Source: Streptomyces globisporus
Lineage (GTDB): Bacteria; Actinomycetota; Actinomycetes; Streptomycetales; Streptomycetaceae
DNA: 64,000 nucleotides
NCBI RefSeq assembly: GCF_003501885.1
Contig: NZ_QWFA01000036.1
Span: 1-64,000 of the forward strand
Reading direction: 5' to 3'
In this document: piece by piece, positions 17,612-26,780 of the stretch
How the letters are laid out: each line of letters opens with the position of its first letter
Position numbering within the stretch: the stretch's first letter is position 1
Notes under the pieces: model-generated
What the model was told of the DNA's origin: nothing
Databases searched by the model: none
What the model saw: the letters and a program-made list of their open reading frames with translations, nothing else
Translations under genes and position numbers: made by a program

Positions 17612-18247
17612 TCAGTACGCGATGCCCACGCCCTGCTTCACGGCCGCCGGGTCGTCGACCAGCGCGAGCATCGCGTGCGCCACGTCGGCCCGGGAGATGG
17701 TCCGGCTGCTGCGCGGCGTGCCGCCCACGACCTTGCGGTAGACGCCCGTGCGCGGCCCGTCCGTCAGCCTCGGCGGGCGCACCGCGGTCCAGTCCGTGGC
17801 GCCGGCGGCCAGCACCGCCTCCATCCGGGCGAGATCGGCGTACAGATCCGCGAACACCGCCCCGACCAGTTTGAGCGACAGCCGGTCGACGAGCGGATCG
17901 CCCGCCGCCTTCGGCCCGACCGGCACCGCGCTCACCACCAGCAGCCGCCGGGTGCCCTCGGCCTCCATCGCCGACACGATCCGCCGGGTCAGCCGCTCGG
18001 CGACCCCGTTCGCCTTCCGGCCGCGCGAACCCAGCCCCGAGAGCACCGCGTCCCGCCCCGCGACCGCCGCCCGCACCGCCGCCTCGTCGTCCAGCCGGAC
18101 GACACCGTGCAGCGCCGCGCGTCCCAACGGCTCCGGAAGCCGGTCCGGGTCCCGGACCACGGCCGTCACCTCGTGACCCGCCGCGAGCGCCTGGCCCACG
18201 ATTTCCTGACCGACGCCGCCGGTCGCTCCGAACACGGTGATCCTCAT
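17612..18247 (-). CDS. NAD(P)-binding atypical SDR reductase
   Basis: A 211-aa Rossmann protein with ITVFGATGGVGQEIVGQALAAGHEVTAVVRDPDRL at residues 3-37 and LLVVSAVPVG later, of the NAD(P)H-binding (NmrA-like/YwnB-like) class. The substrate is unknown. It is transcribed divergently from the TetR gene at 18345 across a 97-nt gap with an operator-like inverted repeat, so it is the probable repressor target. It is convergent with murB, with only 16 nt between stops. ATG start at MRITVFG. Confidence 0.87.
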   Translation of the reverse strand: MRITVFGATGGVGQEIVGQALAAGHEVTAVVRDPDRLPEPLGRAALHGVVRLDDEAAVRAAVAGRDAVLSGLGSRGRKANGVAERLTRRIVSAMEAEGTRRLLVVSAVPVGPKAAGDPLVDRLSLKLVGAVFADLYADLARMEAVLAAGATDWTAVRPPRLTDGPRTGVYRKVVGGTPRSSRTISRADVAHAMLALVDDPAAVKQGVGIAY

Positions 18248-18264
18248 AGCGCGCCCCTGGGTGG

Positions 18265-18280
18265 GTGAGTATTTACTAAC
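18265..18280. promoter_or_regulatory. candidate TetR operator
   Basis: Imperfect 16-bp inverted repeat GTGAGTATTTACTAAC with 6 of 8 half-site positions matching. It lies in the 97-nt divergent gap between the reductase and the TetR gene and is AT-rich within GC-rich surroundings. The location is typical of a self-regulating TetR site. Confidence 0.5.
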
Positions 18281-18344
18281 CCCTAGGGTGGGTGGCCCCC
18301 GCCCGGTCGTCAAGATTTCCGGGTCACGGCCTGTTGGAGCGCAC

Positions 18345-18938
18345 ATGGACCAGAAGCCCACCCGCGTCCGGATCGTCGACGCGGCGTACGAGCTGATGCT
18401 CTCCATCGGCCTCGCCCGGACCACCACCAAGGAGATCGCCAAGGCGGCAGGCTGCTCGGAGGCGGCGCTCTACAAGTACTTCTCCGGCAAGGAAGAGCTG
18501 TTCGTCACCGTCCTCGCGGAGCGGCTGCCCCGGCTCGGGGGCCTTCTCACCGAGCTGACCGCCGGCGAGGGCAGCGTCGAGGGCAACCTCACCGACATCG
18601 CCCGGCAGGCCGCCCTGTTCTACGAGCAGACCTTCCCCATGGCGGCGTCCCTGTACGCCGAACCCCAGCTCAAGCGCCGCCACGAGCAGGGCGTGGGAGG
18701 GCTGGCGGCCGGGCCCCACCTGCCGATCCAGCAGCTCGACGTCTATCTGCGCGCCGAGCAGGGCGCGGGCCGCATCCGGGCCGGCGCGGACACCTACGCC
18801 GCCGCCTCCCTGCTGCTGGGCGCCTGCGCGCAGCGGGCCTTCGCCTACTCCACGCTCCCCGGCGGCCGGCCCCCGCCGACGTCCCTGGAGGACTTCGCCG
18901 CCTCCCTCGTCCGTACGCTCCTGGGCGGGATCAGTTAG
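18345..18938 (+). CDS. TetR-family transcriptional regulator
   Basis: A 197-aa TetR regulator. The N-terminal helix-turn-helix spans about residues 8-55 (RIVDAAYELMLSIGLARTTTKEIAKAAGCSEAALYKYFSGKEELF), and the helical ligand-binding domain follows. ATG chosen at MDQKPTRVRIVDAA. It probably represses itself and the divergent reductase through the repeat at 18265-18280; the ligand is unknown. Its last 8 nt overlap the end of the convergent deaminase gene. Confidence 0.9.
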   Translation: MDQKPTRVRIVDAAYELMLSIGLARTTTKEIAKAAGCSEAALYKYFSGKEELFVTVLAERLPRLGGLLTELTAGEGSVEGNLTDIARQAALFYEQTFPMAASLYAEPQLKRRHEQGVGGLAAGPHLPIQQLDVYLRAEQGAGRIRAGADTYAAASLLLGACAQRAFAYSTLPGGRPPPTSLEDFAASLVRTLLGGIS

Positions 18939-19944
18939 CCAGCCAGTCGTCGATCCCGGACAGCAGCTTCTCCCGTACGTCCACGGGCGCCGCAGATCCG
19001 CGCACCGACTGGCGGGCCAGCTCGGCCAGCTCCTCGTCGGTGAAGCCGTGGTGCCGGCGCACCAGCTCGTACTGGGCGGCCAGCCGCGAACCGAACAGCA
19101 GCGGATCGTCCGCTCCCAGCGCCATCGGCACGCCGGCGTCGAACAGAGTGCGCAGGGGGACATCGGCGGGCTTCTCGTAGACGCCGAGCGCCACGTTGGA
19201 CGACGGGCACACCTCGCAGGTGATTTGCCGCTCGGCGAGCCTGCGCAGCAGCCGGGGGTCCTCGGCGGCCCGCACACCGTGGCCGATCCGCGCGGCGTCC
19301 AGGTCGTCGAGGCAGTCGCGCACGCTGGAGGGTCCCGACAGCTCCCCGCCGTGCGGAGCCGCCAGCAGACCGCCGTCCCGGGCGATGGCGAAGGCCCGGT
19401 CGAAGTCACGGGCCATCCCGCGCCGCTCGTCGTTGGAGAGCCCGAAGCCGACGACGCCCCGGTCGGCGTACCGCACGGCGAGCCGGGCCAGCGTGCGGGC
19501 GTCCAGCGGGTGCTTCATCCGGTTGGCGGCGATCACCACGCGCATGTCCAGGCCGGTGTCCCGGGAGGCGCTGTCCACGGCGTCCAGGATGATCTCGATG
19601 GCCGGGATCAGTCCGCCGAGCAGCGGGGCGTACGAGGTGGGGTCGACCTGGATCTCCAGCCAGCCGGAGCCGTCCGCGACGTCCTCCTGGGCGCTCTCGC
19701 GCACCAGGCGCTGGATGTCCTCGGGGGACCGCAGGCAGGACCGGGCGATGTCGTAGAGCCGCTGGAAACGGAACCAGCCGCGCTCGTCGGTCGCCCGCAG
19801 TTTCGGCGGCTCGCCGCCGGTCAGGGCGTCGGGGAGATGGACCCCGTACTTGTCGGCGAGTTCGAGCAGGGTGGTGGGCCGCATCGACCCGGTGAAGTGC
19901 AGGTGCAGGTGGGCCTTGGGCAACAGACGTACATCACGCTCCAT
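18931..19944 (-). CDS. adenosine deaminase-family protein
   Basis: A 337-aa amidohydrolase of the adenosine deaminase type. The metal motif HLHLHFTGS has His14/His16, and PHGGELSGP (the HAGE-like motif), DAARIGHG, CEVCPSSNVALG and ALGADDPLLFG supply the other His and Asp ligands. The active site therefore looks complete. Family members deaminate adenosine, deoxyadenosine, adenine or 6-aminodeoxyfutalosine, and the sequence alone does not decide which. ATG at MERDVRLLPKAHLH. The gene tail overlaps the TetR gene by 8 nt. Confidence 0.88.
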   Translation of the reverse strand: MERDVRLLPKAHLHLHFTGSMRPTTLLELADKYGVHLPDALTGGEPPKLRATDERGWFRFQRLYDIARSCLRSPEDIQRLVRESAQEDVADGSGWLEIQVDPTSYAPLLGGLIPAIEIILDAVDSASRDTGLDMRVVIAANRMKHPLDARTLARLAVRYADRGVVGFGLSNDERRGMARDFDRAFAIARDGGLLAAPHGGELSGPSSVRDCLDDLDAARIGHGVRAAEDPRLLRRLAERQITCEVCPSSNVALGVYEKPADVPLRTLFDAGVPMALGADDPLLFGSRLAAQYELVRRHHGFTDEELAELARQSVRGSAAPVDVREKLLSGIDDWLAN

Positions 19945-20011
19945 CGGAAGATCCTGCCGCACGGGCGGGCCGGAGCGGTAGCCGCTTTCCCCTTCCGGGG
20001 GCTGCTCGAAC

Positions 20012-20055
20012 AAAAAAAGCGCCCCCGGCCGGAGGGGATTTCGGCGGCCGGGGGC
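20012..20055 (-). terminator. intrinsic terminator of aspC
   Basis: On the minus strand an 11-bp GC stem (20055-20045 with 20031-20021), a 13-nt loop and then seven T residues (20018-20012). It follows the aminotransferase stop by 17 nt and is one of the few classical U-tract terminators in the window. Confidence 0.85.
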
Positions 20056-20072
20056 ACTGACGCGCGGGGTTC

Positions 20073-21299
20073 TCAGGCCTTGGCCTCGCCCAGCAGCTTC
20101 TGGATCCGCGAGACGCCCTCGATCAGGTCGTTGTCGCCCAGTGCGTAGGAAAGCCGCAGGTAGCCGGGGGTACCGAAGGCCTCTCCGGGCACGACGGCGA
20201 CCTCCGCCTCGTCCAGGATCAGGGCCGCCAGCTCGACCGTGGTGGCCGGGCGCTTGCCGCGGATCTCCTTGCCGAGCACGTCCTTGACCGCCGGGTAGGC
20301 GTAGAACGCGCCCTCCGGTTCCGGGCAGAACACGCCGTCGATCTCGTTGAGCATCCGCACGATGAGGTTGCGGCGGCGGTCGAAGGCGGTGCGCATCTCG
20401 GCGACCGCGTCCAGCGGGCCGGAGACGGCCGCGAGCGCGGCGACCTGGGCGACGTTGGAGACGTTGGAGGTGGCGTGCGACTGGAGGTTGGTCGCGGCCT
20501 TGACGACGTCCTTGGGGCCGATGATCCAGCCCACCCGCCAGCCGGTCATCGCGTACGTCTTGGCGACGCCGTTGACGACGATGCACTTGTCGCGCAGCTC
20601 CGGGACGATCGCCGGGAGTGAGGTGAACGTCGCGTCGCCGTAGACGAGGTGCTCGTAGATCTCGTCGGTCAGGACCCACAGGTCGTGCTCGACGGCCCAG
20701 CGGCCGATCGCCTCGGCGTCGGCCTCGCTGTAGACCGCGCCGGTCGGGTTGGAGGGCGAGACGAACAGGACGACCTTGGTCTTCTCGGTGCGCGCGGCCT
20801 CCAGCTGCTCGACGGAGACCCGGTAGCCGGTGGTCTCGTCGGCGACGACCTCGACCGGGACACCGCCGGCGAGCCGGATCGACTCGGGGTAGGTGGTCCA
20901 GTACGGGGCGGGCACGATGACCTCGTCGCCCGGGTCGAGGATCGCGGCGAAGGCCTCGTAGATGGCCTGCTTGCCGCCGTTGGTCACCAGGATCTGGCTG
21001 GCGTCGACCTCGTAGCCGGAGTCGCGCAGCGTCTTCTCCGCGATGGCGGCCTTGAGCTCGGGGAGCCCGCCTGCGGGGGTGTAGCGGTGGTACTTCGGGT
21101 TGCGGCAGGCCTCGACCGCGGCGTCGACGATGTAGTCGGGCGTCGGGAAGTCGGGTTCGCCGGCCCCGAAGCCGATCACCGGACGCCCGGCGGCCTTGAG
21201 GGCCTTGGCCTTGGCGTCGACGGCGAGGGTCGCGGACTCGGAGATCGCACCGATGCGGGCGGAAACCCGGCGCTCGGACGGTGAAGTTGCAGCGCTCAT
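20073..21299 (-). CDS. aspC: aspartate aminotransferase (PLP, class I)
   Basis: A 408-aa class I/II aminotransferase that makes aspartate from oxaloacetate and glutamate. Motifs are [60 protein letters not shown], the PLP-lysine region [22 protein letters not shown] and the terminal arginine in [11 protein letters not shown]. It closely resembles the Ib-type enzymes next to secE in streptomycetes. ATG chosen at [16 protein letters not shown], just after a run without family similarity. It diverges from the tRNA-Trp/secE unit. Confidence 0.94.
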   Translation of the reverse strand: MSAATSPSERRVSARIGAISESATLAVDAKAKALKAAGRPVIGFGAGEPDFPTPDYIVDAAVEACRNPKYHRYTPAGGLPELKAAIAEKTLRDSGYEVDASQILVTNGGKQAIYEAFAAILDPGDEVIVPAPYWTTYPESIRLAGGVPVEVVADETTGYRVSVEQLEAARTEKTKVVLFVSPSNPTGAVYSEADAEAIGRWAVEHDLWVLTDEIYEHLVYGDATFTSLPAIVPELRDKCIVVNGVAKTYAMTGWRVGWIIGPKDVVKAATNLQSHATSNVSNVAQVAALAAVSGPLDAVAEMRTAFDRRRNLIVRMLNEIDGVFCPEPEGAFYAYPAVKDVLGKEIRGKRPATTVELAALILDEAEVAVVPGEAFGTPGYLRLSYALGDNDLIEGVSRIQKLLGEAKA

Positions 21300-21511
21300 G
21301 GCCCCATGCTTGCAGACCGCGAAAGCCGTCGGCGCAGGGGTTTCAGGGACCGGACAGGACCTGGACAGCATCCGGACAGGACCGGTCGGTTGTTGTCTGT
21401 TCGACGCGGCGGCCCTGAGCACGTACACTCACCTGTCGTTGGCCTTCACCAGCCGCACCGTTCCTGCACCCGGTCACCGGGGAAGATGCGGTAGGTTGGT
21501 GGAAACCACCA

Positions 21512-21584
21512 AGGGTCGTAGCTCAATTGGTAGAGCACTGGTCTCCAAAACCAGCGGTTGGGGGTTCAAGTCCCTCCGGCCCTG
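21512..21584 (+). tRNA. tRNA-Trp (CCA)
   Basis: A 73-nt cloverleaf with acceptor AGGGTCG/CGGCCCT, anticodon CCA in CTCCAAA, T loop TTCAAGT, and no encoded CCA tail. It lies directly before secE, as I recall for mycobacteria. A TACACT at 21424-21429 is a possible -10 element about 82 nt upstream; its -35 (TTCGAC at 21400) is weak. Confidence 0.96.
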
Positions 21585-21690
21585 CTACACACTCCTTCGC
21601 CAGGATGTGTGCGCATGTACGTACTTCATTGCACAGCCGTGCGGCTCCACCGGGCGCGGCACGGCCACGACCCGGAATCAGGTGAGTAGC

Positions 21691-21978
21691 GTGACGGACG
21701 CCGTGGGCTCCATCGACATGCCTGATGCCGATGATGAAGCTCCCGAGTCGAAGAAGAAGACTCGGAAGGGCGGCAAGCGCGGCAAGAAGGGCCCTCTGGG
21801 TCGGCTCGCGCTGTTCTACCGCCAGATCGTCGCGGAACTCCGTAAGGTTGTCTGGCCGACGCGTAGCCAGCTCACGACGTACACCTCCGTGGTGATCGTG
21901 TTCGTCGTCGTCATGATCGGTCTTGTTACCGTTCTCGACATGGGCTTCGCCCGGGTCGTCAAGTACGTCTTCGGCTGA
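21691..21978 (+). CDS. secE: preprotein translocase subunit SecE
   Basis: SecE clamps SecY in the Sec translocon. The 95-aa product has an acidic then Lys-rich N-terminus, the amphipathic helix [30 protein letters not shown] with the conserved VVWPTR, and one transmembrane helix ([20 protein letters not shown]). GTG chosen because it gives the streptomycete N-terminus [10 protein letters not shown]. It is followed by nusG after 74 nt; its partner SecY is encoded at 54264. Confidence 0.95.
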   Translation: MTDAVGSIDMPDADDEAPESKKKTRKGGKRGKKGPLGRLALFYRQIVAELRKVVWPTRSQLTTYTSVVIVFVVVMIGLVTVLDMGFARVVKYVFG

Positions 21979-22052
21979 TCACGCGGAAGGCGTCGGACCC
22001 CGGCGCCCCTTTCGCACGTTCCACCCTTTGTATCCAGGAAGAAGCAGCCATC

Positions 22053-22907
22053 GTGTCTGACCCGAACCTGAACGACGCCGTCGAGCCCGAGGCCGGCGCC
22101 TCAGAGTCCGCCAAGGACGAGCTCGACATCGTTGAGGCTGCTGACTCCGTGGACCCGGACCAGGCCGAAGTCGTCGAAGCCTCCGAGGGTGAGGACGCGG
22201 CAGCCGATGAGGCCGCCGAAGCCGTCGAGACCGTCGAGGAAGAGGCCGTCGAGGCCGCCGACGAGGAGGAGGCCGAGCCGGCCGCCCCCGTCGACCCCAT
22301 CGCCGCCCTGCGCGACGAGCTCCGCACCCTCCCCGGCGAGTGGTACGTCATCCACACCTACGCCGGTTACGAGAAGCGCGTGAAGGCCAACCTGGAGCAG
22401 CGCGCCGTCTCGCTGAACGTGGAGGAGTTCATCTATCAGGCCGAGGTGCCTGAAGAGGAAATCGTCCAGATCAAGAACGGCGAGCGCAAGAACGTCCGGC
22501 AGAACAAGCTCCCCGGCTACGTGCTGGTGCGCATGGACCTGACGAACGAGTCCTGGGGCGTCGTGCGGAACACGCCGGGCGTCACCGGCTTCGTGGGCAA
22601 CGCCTACGACCCGTACCCGCTGACCCTGGACGAGATCGTCAAGATGCTCGCCCCGGAGGCCGAGGAGAAGGCCGCCCGCGAGGCCGCCGAGGCCGAGGGC
22701 AAGCCGGCTCCGGCCCGCAAGGTCGAGGTCCAGGTGCTGGACTTCGAGGTCGGCGACTCGGTCACCGTCACCGACGGCCCGTTCGCCACGCTGCAGGCCA
22801 CGATCAACGAGATCAACGCCGACTCGAAGAAGGTCAAGGGCCTCGTCGAGATCTTCGGCCGCGAGACCCCGGTCGAGCTCAGCTTCGACCAGATCCAGAA
22901 GAACTAG
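22053..22907 (+). CDS. nusG: transcription termination/antitermination factor NusG
   Basis: NusG binds the RNA polymerase clamp, linking it to Rho and to the ribosome. The 284-aa protein has an acidic, low-complexity extension (residues about 1-85, Glu/Ala/Asp-rich) typical of high-GC actinobacteria. It is followed by the NGN domain ([22 protein letters not shown] through TPGVTGFVG) and the C-terminal KOW domain ([51 protein letters not shown]). GTG start with AGGAAGAAG upstream. Confidence 0.96.
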   Translation: MSDPNLNDAVEPEAGASESAKDELDIVEAADSVDPDQAEVVEASEGEDAAADEAAEAVETVEEEAVEAADEEEAEPAAPVDPIAALRDELRTLPGEWYVIHTYAGYEKRVKANLEQRAVSLNVEEFIYQAEVPEEEIVQIKNGERKNVRQNKLPGYVLVRMDLTNESWGVVRNTPGVTGFVGNAYDPYPLTLDEIVKMLAPEAEEKAAREAAEAEGKPAPARKVEVQVLDFEVGDSVTVTDGPFATLQATINEINADSKKVKGLVEIFGRETPVELSFDQIQKN

Positions 22908-22939
22908 GCGCTTCCCGCCGCTTTCTGGACACATGCCTA

Positions 22940-22988
22940 CCCAGCAGGTCAGAGGGGCTCCACAGCCGCTCTGACCTGCTGGGTTTTT
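22940..22988 (+). terminator. intrinsic terminator of secE-nusG
   Basis: Perfect 15-bp stem (22940-22954 with 22969-22983), an inner GGCT/AGCC extension, then TTTTT at 22984-22988. It starts 33 nt after the nusG stop and separates secE-nusG from rplK-rplA. TTGGTC (22987) and TATCGT (23009) just beyond could be the next promoter, but weakly. Confidence 0.88.
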
Positions 22989-23084
22989 GGTCGCACAGCT
23001 ATACCCGTTATCGTTGTGCGGTATGCCTCCATCCGGATGACCGGAATGGCGGCGAAACACTCTCACTAGGACCCGGAGAGAGCA

Positions 23085-23519
23085 ATGCCTCCCAAGAAGA
23101 AGAAGGTCACGGGGCTTATCAAGCTCCAGATCAACGCCGGTGCGGCGAACCCGGCCCCGCCGGTCGGCCCCGCGCTCGGTCAGCACGGCGTCAACATCAT
23201 GGAGTTCTGCAAGGCCTACAACGCCGCGACCGAGTCGCAGCGTGGCATGGTCGTGCCGGTGGAGATCACGGTCTACGAGGACCGCTCCTTCACCTTCATC
23301 ACCAAGACTCCGCCGGCCGCCAAGCTGATCCTCAAGGCCGCGGGTGTGGAGAAGGGCTCCGGCGAGCCGCACAAGACCAAGGTCGCCAAGCTGACGGCTG
23401 CCCAGGTCCGCGAGATCGCCACGACGAAGCTCCCCGACCTGAACGCCAATGACCTCGACGCCGCGTCGAAGATCATCGCCGGCACCGCCCGTTCCATGGG
23501 CATCACGGTCGAAGGCTGA
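23085..23519 (+). CDS. rplK: 50S ribosomal protein L11
   Basis: L11 forms the GTPase-associated centre on 23S rRNA with the L10-L12 stalk. The 144-aa protein shows [38 protein letters not shown] in the N domain, including the hinge prolines targeted by thiopeptides. The RNA-binding C domain includes [20 protein letters not shown] and [15 protein letters not shown] with GGAGAG upstream; an 80-nt gap leads to rplA. Confidence 0.97.
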
Positions 23520-23599
23520 TTCAGCCCCGTAACCCCCAGTGGTAGGGCCAAGCGCTGGTCCGCACCACGACTCCACACTCTGAAACCTCAGGAGCAGAA

Positions 23600-24322
23600 G
23601 TGAAGCGCAGCAAGAACCTCCGCGCTGCGGACGCCAAGATCGACCGGGAGCGCGTGTACGCCCCGCTCGAGGCCGTCCGTCTCGCCAAGGACACCGCCAC
23701 CACGAAGTTCGACGGCACCGTCGAGGTCGCCTTCCGCCTGGGCGTCGACCCGCGCAAGGCCGACCAGATGGTCCGCGGCACCGTGAACCTCCCGCACGGC
23801 ACCGGCAAGACCGCCCGGGTCCTGGTCTTCGCGACCGGTGACCGTGCTGCGGCCGCGGAAGCCGCCGGAGCCGACATCGTCGGCGCCGACGAGCTGATCG
23901 ACGAGGTGGCGAAGGGCCGTCTGGACTTCGACGCCGTCGTCGCCACCCCGGACCTCATGGGCAAGGTCGGCCGCCTCGGCCGCGTGCTCGGTCCGCGTGG
24001 TCTGATGCCGAACCCGAAGACCGGCACGGTCACCCCCGATGTCGTCAAGGCTGTCAACGACATCAAGGGCGGAAAGATCGAGTTCCGCGTCGACAAGCAC
24101 TCCAACCTGCACTTCATCATCGGCAAGGTCTCGTTCGACGAGACCAAGCTGGTGGAGAACTACGCAGCGGCGCTGGAGGAAGTCCTCCGTCTGAAGCCGT
24201 CCGCCGCCAAGGGCCGCTACATCAAGAAGGCCGCTCTGACGACCACGATGGGCCCCGGCATCCCGCTGGACGCCAACCGCACCCGCAACCTCCTCGTCGA
24301 GGAGGACCCGGCCGCCGTCTGA
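23600..24322 (+). CDS. rplA: 50S ribosomal protein L1
   Basis: L1 forms the mobile stalk at the ribosomal E site and in many bacteria represses its own operon by binding the mRNA leader. The 240-aa product has the two-domain L1 pattern: [61 protein letters not shown] and [27 protein letters not shown] with AGGAGCAG directly upstream. Whether the 5' rplK region carries the L1 site was not established. Confidence 0.97.
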   Translation: MKRSKNLRAADAKIDRERVYAPLEAVRLAKDTATTKFDGTVEVAFRLGVDPRKADQMVRGTVNLPHGTGKTARVLVFATGDRAAAAEAAGADIVGADELIDEVAKGRLDFDAVVATPDLMGKVGRLGRVLGPRGLMPNPKTGTVTPDVVKAVNDIKGGKIEFRVDKHSNLHFIIGKVSFDETKLVENYAAALEEVLRLKPSAAKGRYIKKAALTTTMGPGIPLDANRTRNLLVEEDPAAV

Positions 24323-24368
24323 GCCCTCGTGCTCACCCGGTAGCCGCGTCTACGCGTGCACTGTGTGA

Positions 24369-24403
24369 ACGGGCCCCGCAACCTTTCGAGGTGCGGGGCC
24401 CGT
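24369..24403 (+). terminator. stem-loop terminator after rplA
   Basis: A 12-bp GC stem extended by CCT/AGG across a bulged A, with a TTCG loop (24369-24403). It lies 47 nt after the rplA stop and lacks a U tract, a common Streptomyces terminator form. Confidence 0.7.
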
Positions 24404-24495
24404 CCTCGTATCCGTAAGGCCCCACGCCTGTCAGTGCCCTGTGCCACTGTGGGCTGCTGGGGACGACGGACGACACGAGGGGTGGACCGACAACC

Positions 24496-25401
24496 ATGAG
24501 GACGAGCACGGCACGACGCATGGGTACGGCTCTCGCCGCCGCGGCGGCACTGACGTCGATGGCGGCCTGCAGCGGCTCCGACAGCGCCGACGGCTCAGGG
24601 AAGGGCAAAGGGGACGCCGTCGCCAAGGCGAGCCCCGTCGCCGCGCTGAAGCAGGTGCAGCAGAAGACCGGCGGCGCCCAGTCCGCGAAGGTCGAGGGCA
24701 CCACCGAGATGGGCAGCACGATGTCCATGGAGCAGTCCGGGGCCATCGGCTGGGCCGACGGACTCTCGGGCGCGCTCACCATCACGTACACCGGCGGAAC
24801 CATGGGCGAAGCCCTGAAGAAGGCCGGCGGCGACGGATCGGTCGAGGCGCGCTACTTCAAGGACGAGTACTACGCCAACATGGGCGCCGGCATGGCGGCC
24901 AACACCGGCGGCAAGAACTGGATCCGGTACTCCTACAAGGACCTCGCCGAGCTGGGCGGCGCCTCCGGCGACGTCATGAAGGACCAGATCCAGAACAGCA
25001 CGCCCGAGCAGGGCGTGAAGGCGCTCCTGGCCTCCGGCGACGTCAGGAAGGTCGGCCAGGAGGACGTCCGCGGGGTCTCCGCGACGCACTACTCCGGCAC
25101 GATCGACGTGGCCGAGCTGACCGCGAAGAACAGCGAACTGGACGCGAAGCAGCTGGCCGCGTTCAAGGAGCAGCTGGCGCTGGCCGGGGTGACCACGCAG
25201 ACGGTCGACATCTGGGTCGACGAGAACGACCTGCTGGTGAAGAAGACCGAGCGCGGCGAGATGAAGACCGGCACGTTCAACTCGACGCTCTTCTACAGCG
25301 ACTACGGCACCGAGGTCCCCTCGGACCGGCCGGAGGCCTCGGACACCGTGGACTTCAAGGAGCTGCTGAAGCAGGGCGGTACCCCGGGCGGGGCCTCCTG
25401 A
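24496..25401 (+). CDS. secreted lipoprotein of unknown function
   Basis: A 301-aa lipoprotein. The signal peptide has a basic n-region (MRTSTARRMG) and an alanine-rich core; the lipobox-like SMAAC places the lipidated cysteine at Cys25, followed by a Ser/Gly/Asp linker. The mature domain has no obvious catalytic motif and resembles the LppX/LprG-like beta-sheet carriers seen in actinobacteria only in size and pattern, which I cannot confirm. It sits alone between rplA and the rplJ leader. It may act in cell-envelope lipid handling, but that is a guess. Confidence 0.8.
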   Translation: MRTSTARRMGTALAAAAALTSMAACSGSDSADGSGKGKGDAVAKASPVAALKQVQQKTGGAQSAKVEGTTEMGSTMSMEQSGAIGWADGLSGALTITYTGGTMGEALKKAGGDGSVEARYFKDEYYANMGAGMAANTGGKNWIRYSYKDLAELGGASGDVMKDQIQNSTPEQGVKALLASGDVRKVGQEDVRGVSATHYSGTIDVAELTAKNSELDAKQLAAFKEQLALAGVTTQTVDIWVDENDLLVKKTERGEMKTGTFNSTLFYSDYGTEVPSDRPEASDTVDFKELLKQGGTPGGAS

Positions 25402-25432
25402 CACCTTTTCCACGGGATGAACAGGGACGGAT

Positions 25433-25462
25433 TTGCCCGTCGCCCGTCCGGTCGCGTACGCT
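25433..25462 (+). promoter_or_regulatory. candidate rplJ promoter
   Basis: TTGCCC (25433-25438), an 18-nt spacer and TACGCT (25457-25462). The -10 and following bases GTACGCTCA are the same as in the rpsL promoter candidate at 35393-35421. Confidence 0.55.
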
Positions 25463-25474
25463 CACCAGGAAGCC

Positions 25475-25625
25475 AAAGACCGCTGGTCGTCGCTGTGCCT
25501 CGCAAGGGGACGGTGACCGAAGGTTCCGCTAGATCGGACGACCTGCGCAGGTGACTGTGGAATCGCTCCCGGACTCTGTTCGGTCGAGCTGCGCCCTGGC
25601 ACTTGTGCTGGGGCGTTTCGTCTTT
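25475..25625 (+). promoter_or_regulatory. L10-type ribosomal leader with attenuator hairpin
   Basis: The structured 5' leader of rplJ-rplL occupies the place where L10(L12)4 binds its mRNA in many bacteria. It ends in a 9-bp stem (25592-25600 with 25607-25615, two G-U pairs) followed by TTTCGTCTTT at 25616-25625, which looks like an intrinsic attenuator. Upstream GC-rich segments could form the L10-binding domain. Boundaries are approximate. Confidence 0.6.
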
Positions 25626-25674
25626 CCCGGCCCCTTCTGAGCGGTCCTCATCACCCGGAAGGAGGCCGACGCTC

Positions 25675-26232
25675 ATGGCAAGGCCCGACAAGGCTGCCGC
25701 GGTAGCCGAGCTGACGGACCAGTTCCGCAGCTCGAACGCCGCCGTGCTGACCGAGTACCGGGGTCTCACCGTGGCACAGCTCAAGGAGCTGCGCCGTTCG
25801 CTCGGTGAGAACGCCCAGTACGCCGTGGTGAAGAACACGCTGACCAAGATTGCGGCCAACGAGGCCGGGATCGACACGCTGGACGACCTGTTCTCGGGTC
25901 CGACGGCGGTTGCCTTCGTCACCGGTGACCCGGTGGAGTCGGCGAAGGGTCTTCGTGACTTCGCCAAGGACAACCCCAACCTCATCATCAAGGGCGGTGT
26001 CCTTGACGGTAAGGCGCTGTCCGCCGATGAGATCAAGAAGCTCGCGGACCTCGAGTCCCGCGAGGTTCTGCTCTCCAAGCTGGCCGGTGCTTTCAAGGGC
26101 AAGCAGACGCAGGCGGCGCAGGTCTTCCAGGCCCTGCCCTCCAAGTTCGTCCGCACCGCGGAAGCTCTTCGCGCCAAGAAGGAAGAGCAGGGCGGTGCCG
26201 GTACTCCGGCTCCCGCCGAGGCCGCCGAGTAA
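25675..26232 (+). CDS. rplJ: 50S ribosomal protein L10
   Basis: L10 anchors L7/L12 dimers on the ribosomal stalk. The 185-aa product begins [43 protein letters not shown] and contains KNTLTKIAA and GPTAVAF; its C-terminal helix carries the L12 sites. The ATG is chosen for the strong AAGGAGG at 25659-25665; the frame stays open upstream through the attenuator, which would be untranslated. Confidence 0.96.
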   Translation: MARPDKAAAVAELTDQFRSSNAAVLTEYRGLTVAQLKELRRSLGENAQYAVVKNTLTKIAANEAGIDTLDDLFSGPTAVAFVTGDPVESAKGLRDFAKDNPNLIIKGGVLDGKALSADEIKKLADLESREVLLSKLAGAFKGKQTQAAQVFQALPSKFVRTAEALRAKKEEQGGAGTPAPAEAAE

Positions 26233-26316
26233 TCACGCTCAGCGGTCCAGCGGGCTCCACGTACGCCCGCCGACATATACATCCGGCACCTGCCGAATAG
26301 TGGAAGGACGCCTGTC

Positions 26317-26700
26317 ATGGCGAAGCTGTCCCAGGACGACCTGCTCGCGCAGTTCGAAGAGATGACCCTCATCGAGCTCTCCGAGTTCGTGAAGGCCTTC
26401 GAGGAGAAGTTCGACGTCACCGCCGCCGCGGCCGTCGCCGTCGCCGGCCCGGCCGGCCCGGCCGCCGCCGCCGAGGCTGCTCCGGAGCAGGACGAGTTCG
26501 ACGTCATCCTCACCGGCGCCGGCGAGAAGAAGATCCAGGTCATCAAGGTCGTGCGTGAGCTGACCTCGCTGGGTCTGAAGGAGGCCAAGGACCTCGTCGA
26601 CGGCACCCCGAAGCCGGTCCTCGAGAAGGTCGCCAAGGAGGCCGCCGAGAAGGCTGCCGAGTCCCTCAAGGCCGCCGGCGCTTCCGTCGAGGTCAAGTAA
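26317..26700 (+). CDS. rplL: 50S ribosomal protein L7/L12
   Basis: L7/L12 recruits translational GTPases. The 127-aa protein has the N-terminal dimerisation helix pair ([31 protein letters not shown]), an Ala/Pro hinge and the factor-binding domain [42 protein letters not shown]. It follows rplJ by 84 nt with its own ribosome site, in keeping with the need for extra L12 per ribosome. Confidence 0.97.
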   Translation: MAKLSQDDLLAQFEEMTLIELSEFVKAFEEKFDVTAAAAVAVAGPAGPAAAAEAAPEQDEFDVILTGAGEKKIQVIKVVRELTSLGLKEAKDLVDGTPKPVLEKVAKEAAEKAAESLKAAGASVEVK

Positions 26701-26706
26701 CACCTC

Positions 26707-26780
26707 GGGAGTCCTCGGGACTCCCTGGGCACCTCAGGTGCCCGCGCCAAGGGCGATCACCCATCCGGGTGGTCGCCCTT
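26707..26780 (+). terminator. three tandem hairpins after rplL
   Basis: Three consecutive stem-loops follow the rplL stop: 26707-26725 (8 bp), 26727-26743 (7 bp) and 26749-26780 (14 bp with one G-U pair). None has a U tract. They probably terminate or partly attenuate rplJL transcription before rpoB, or mark an RNase III-type processing point. Confidence 0.65.

Noticed and set aside
22986-23014. Strong promoter for rplK
   Set aside because: TTGGTC overlaps the terminator T run and the -10 match is poor, so it was not listed as a separate feature.
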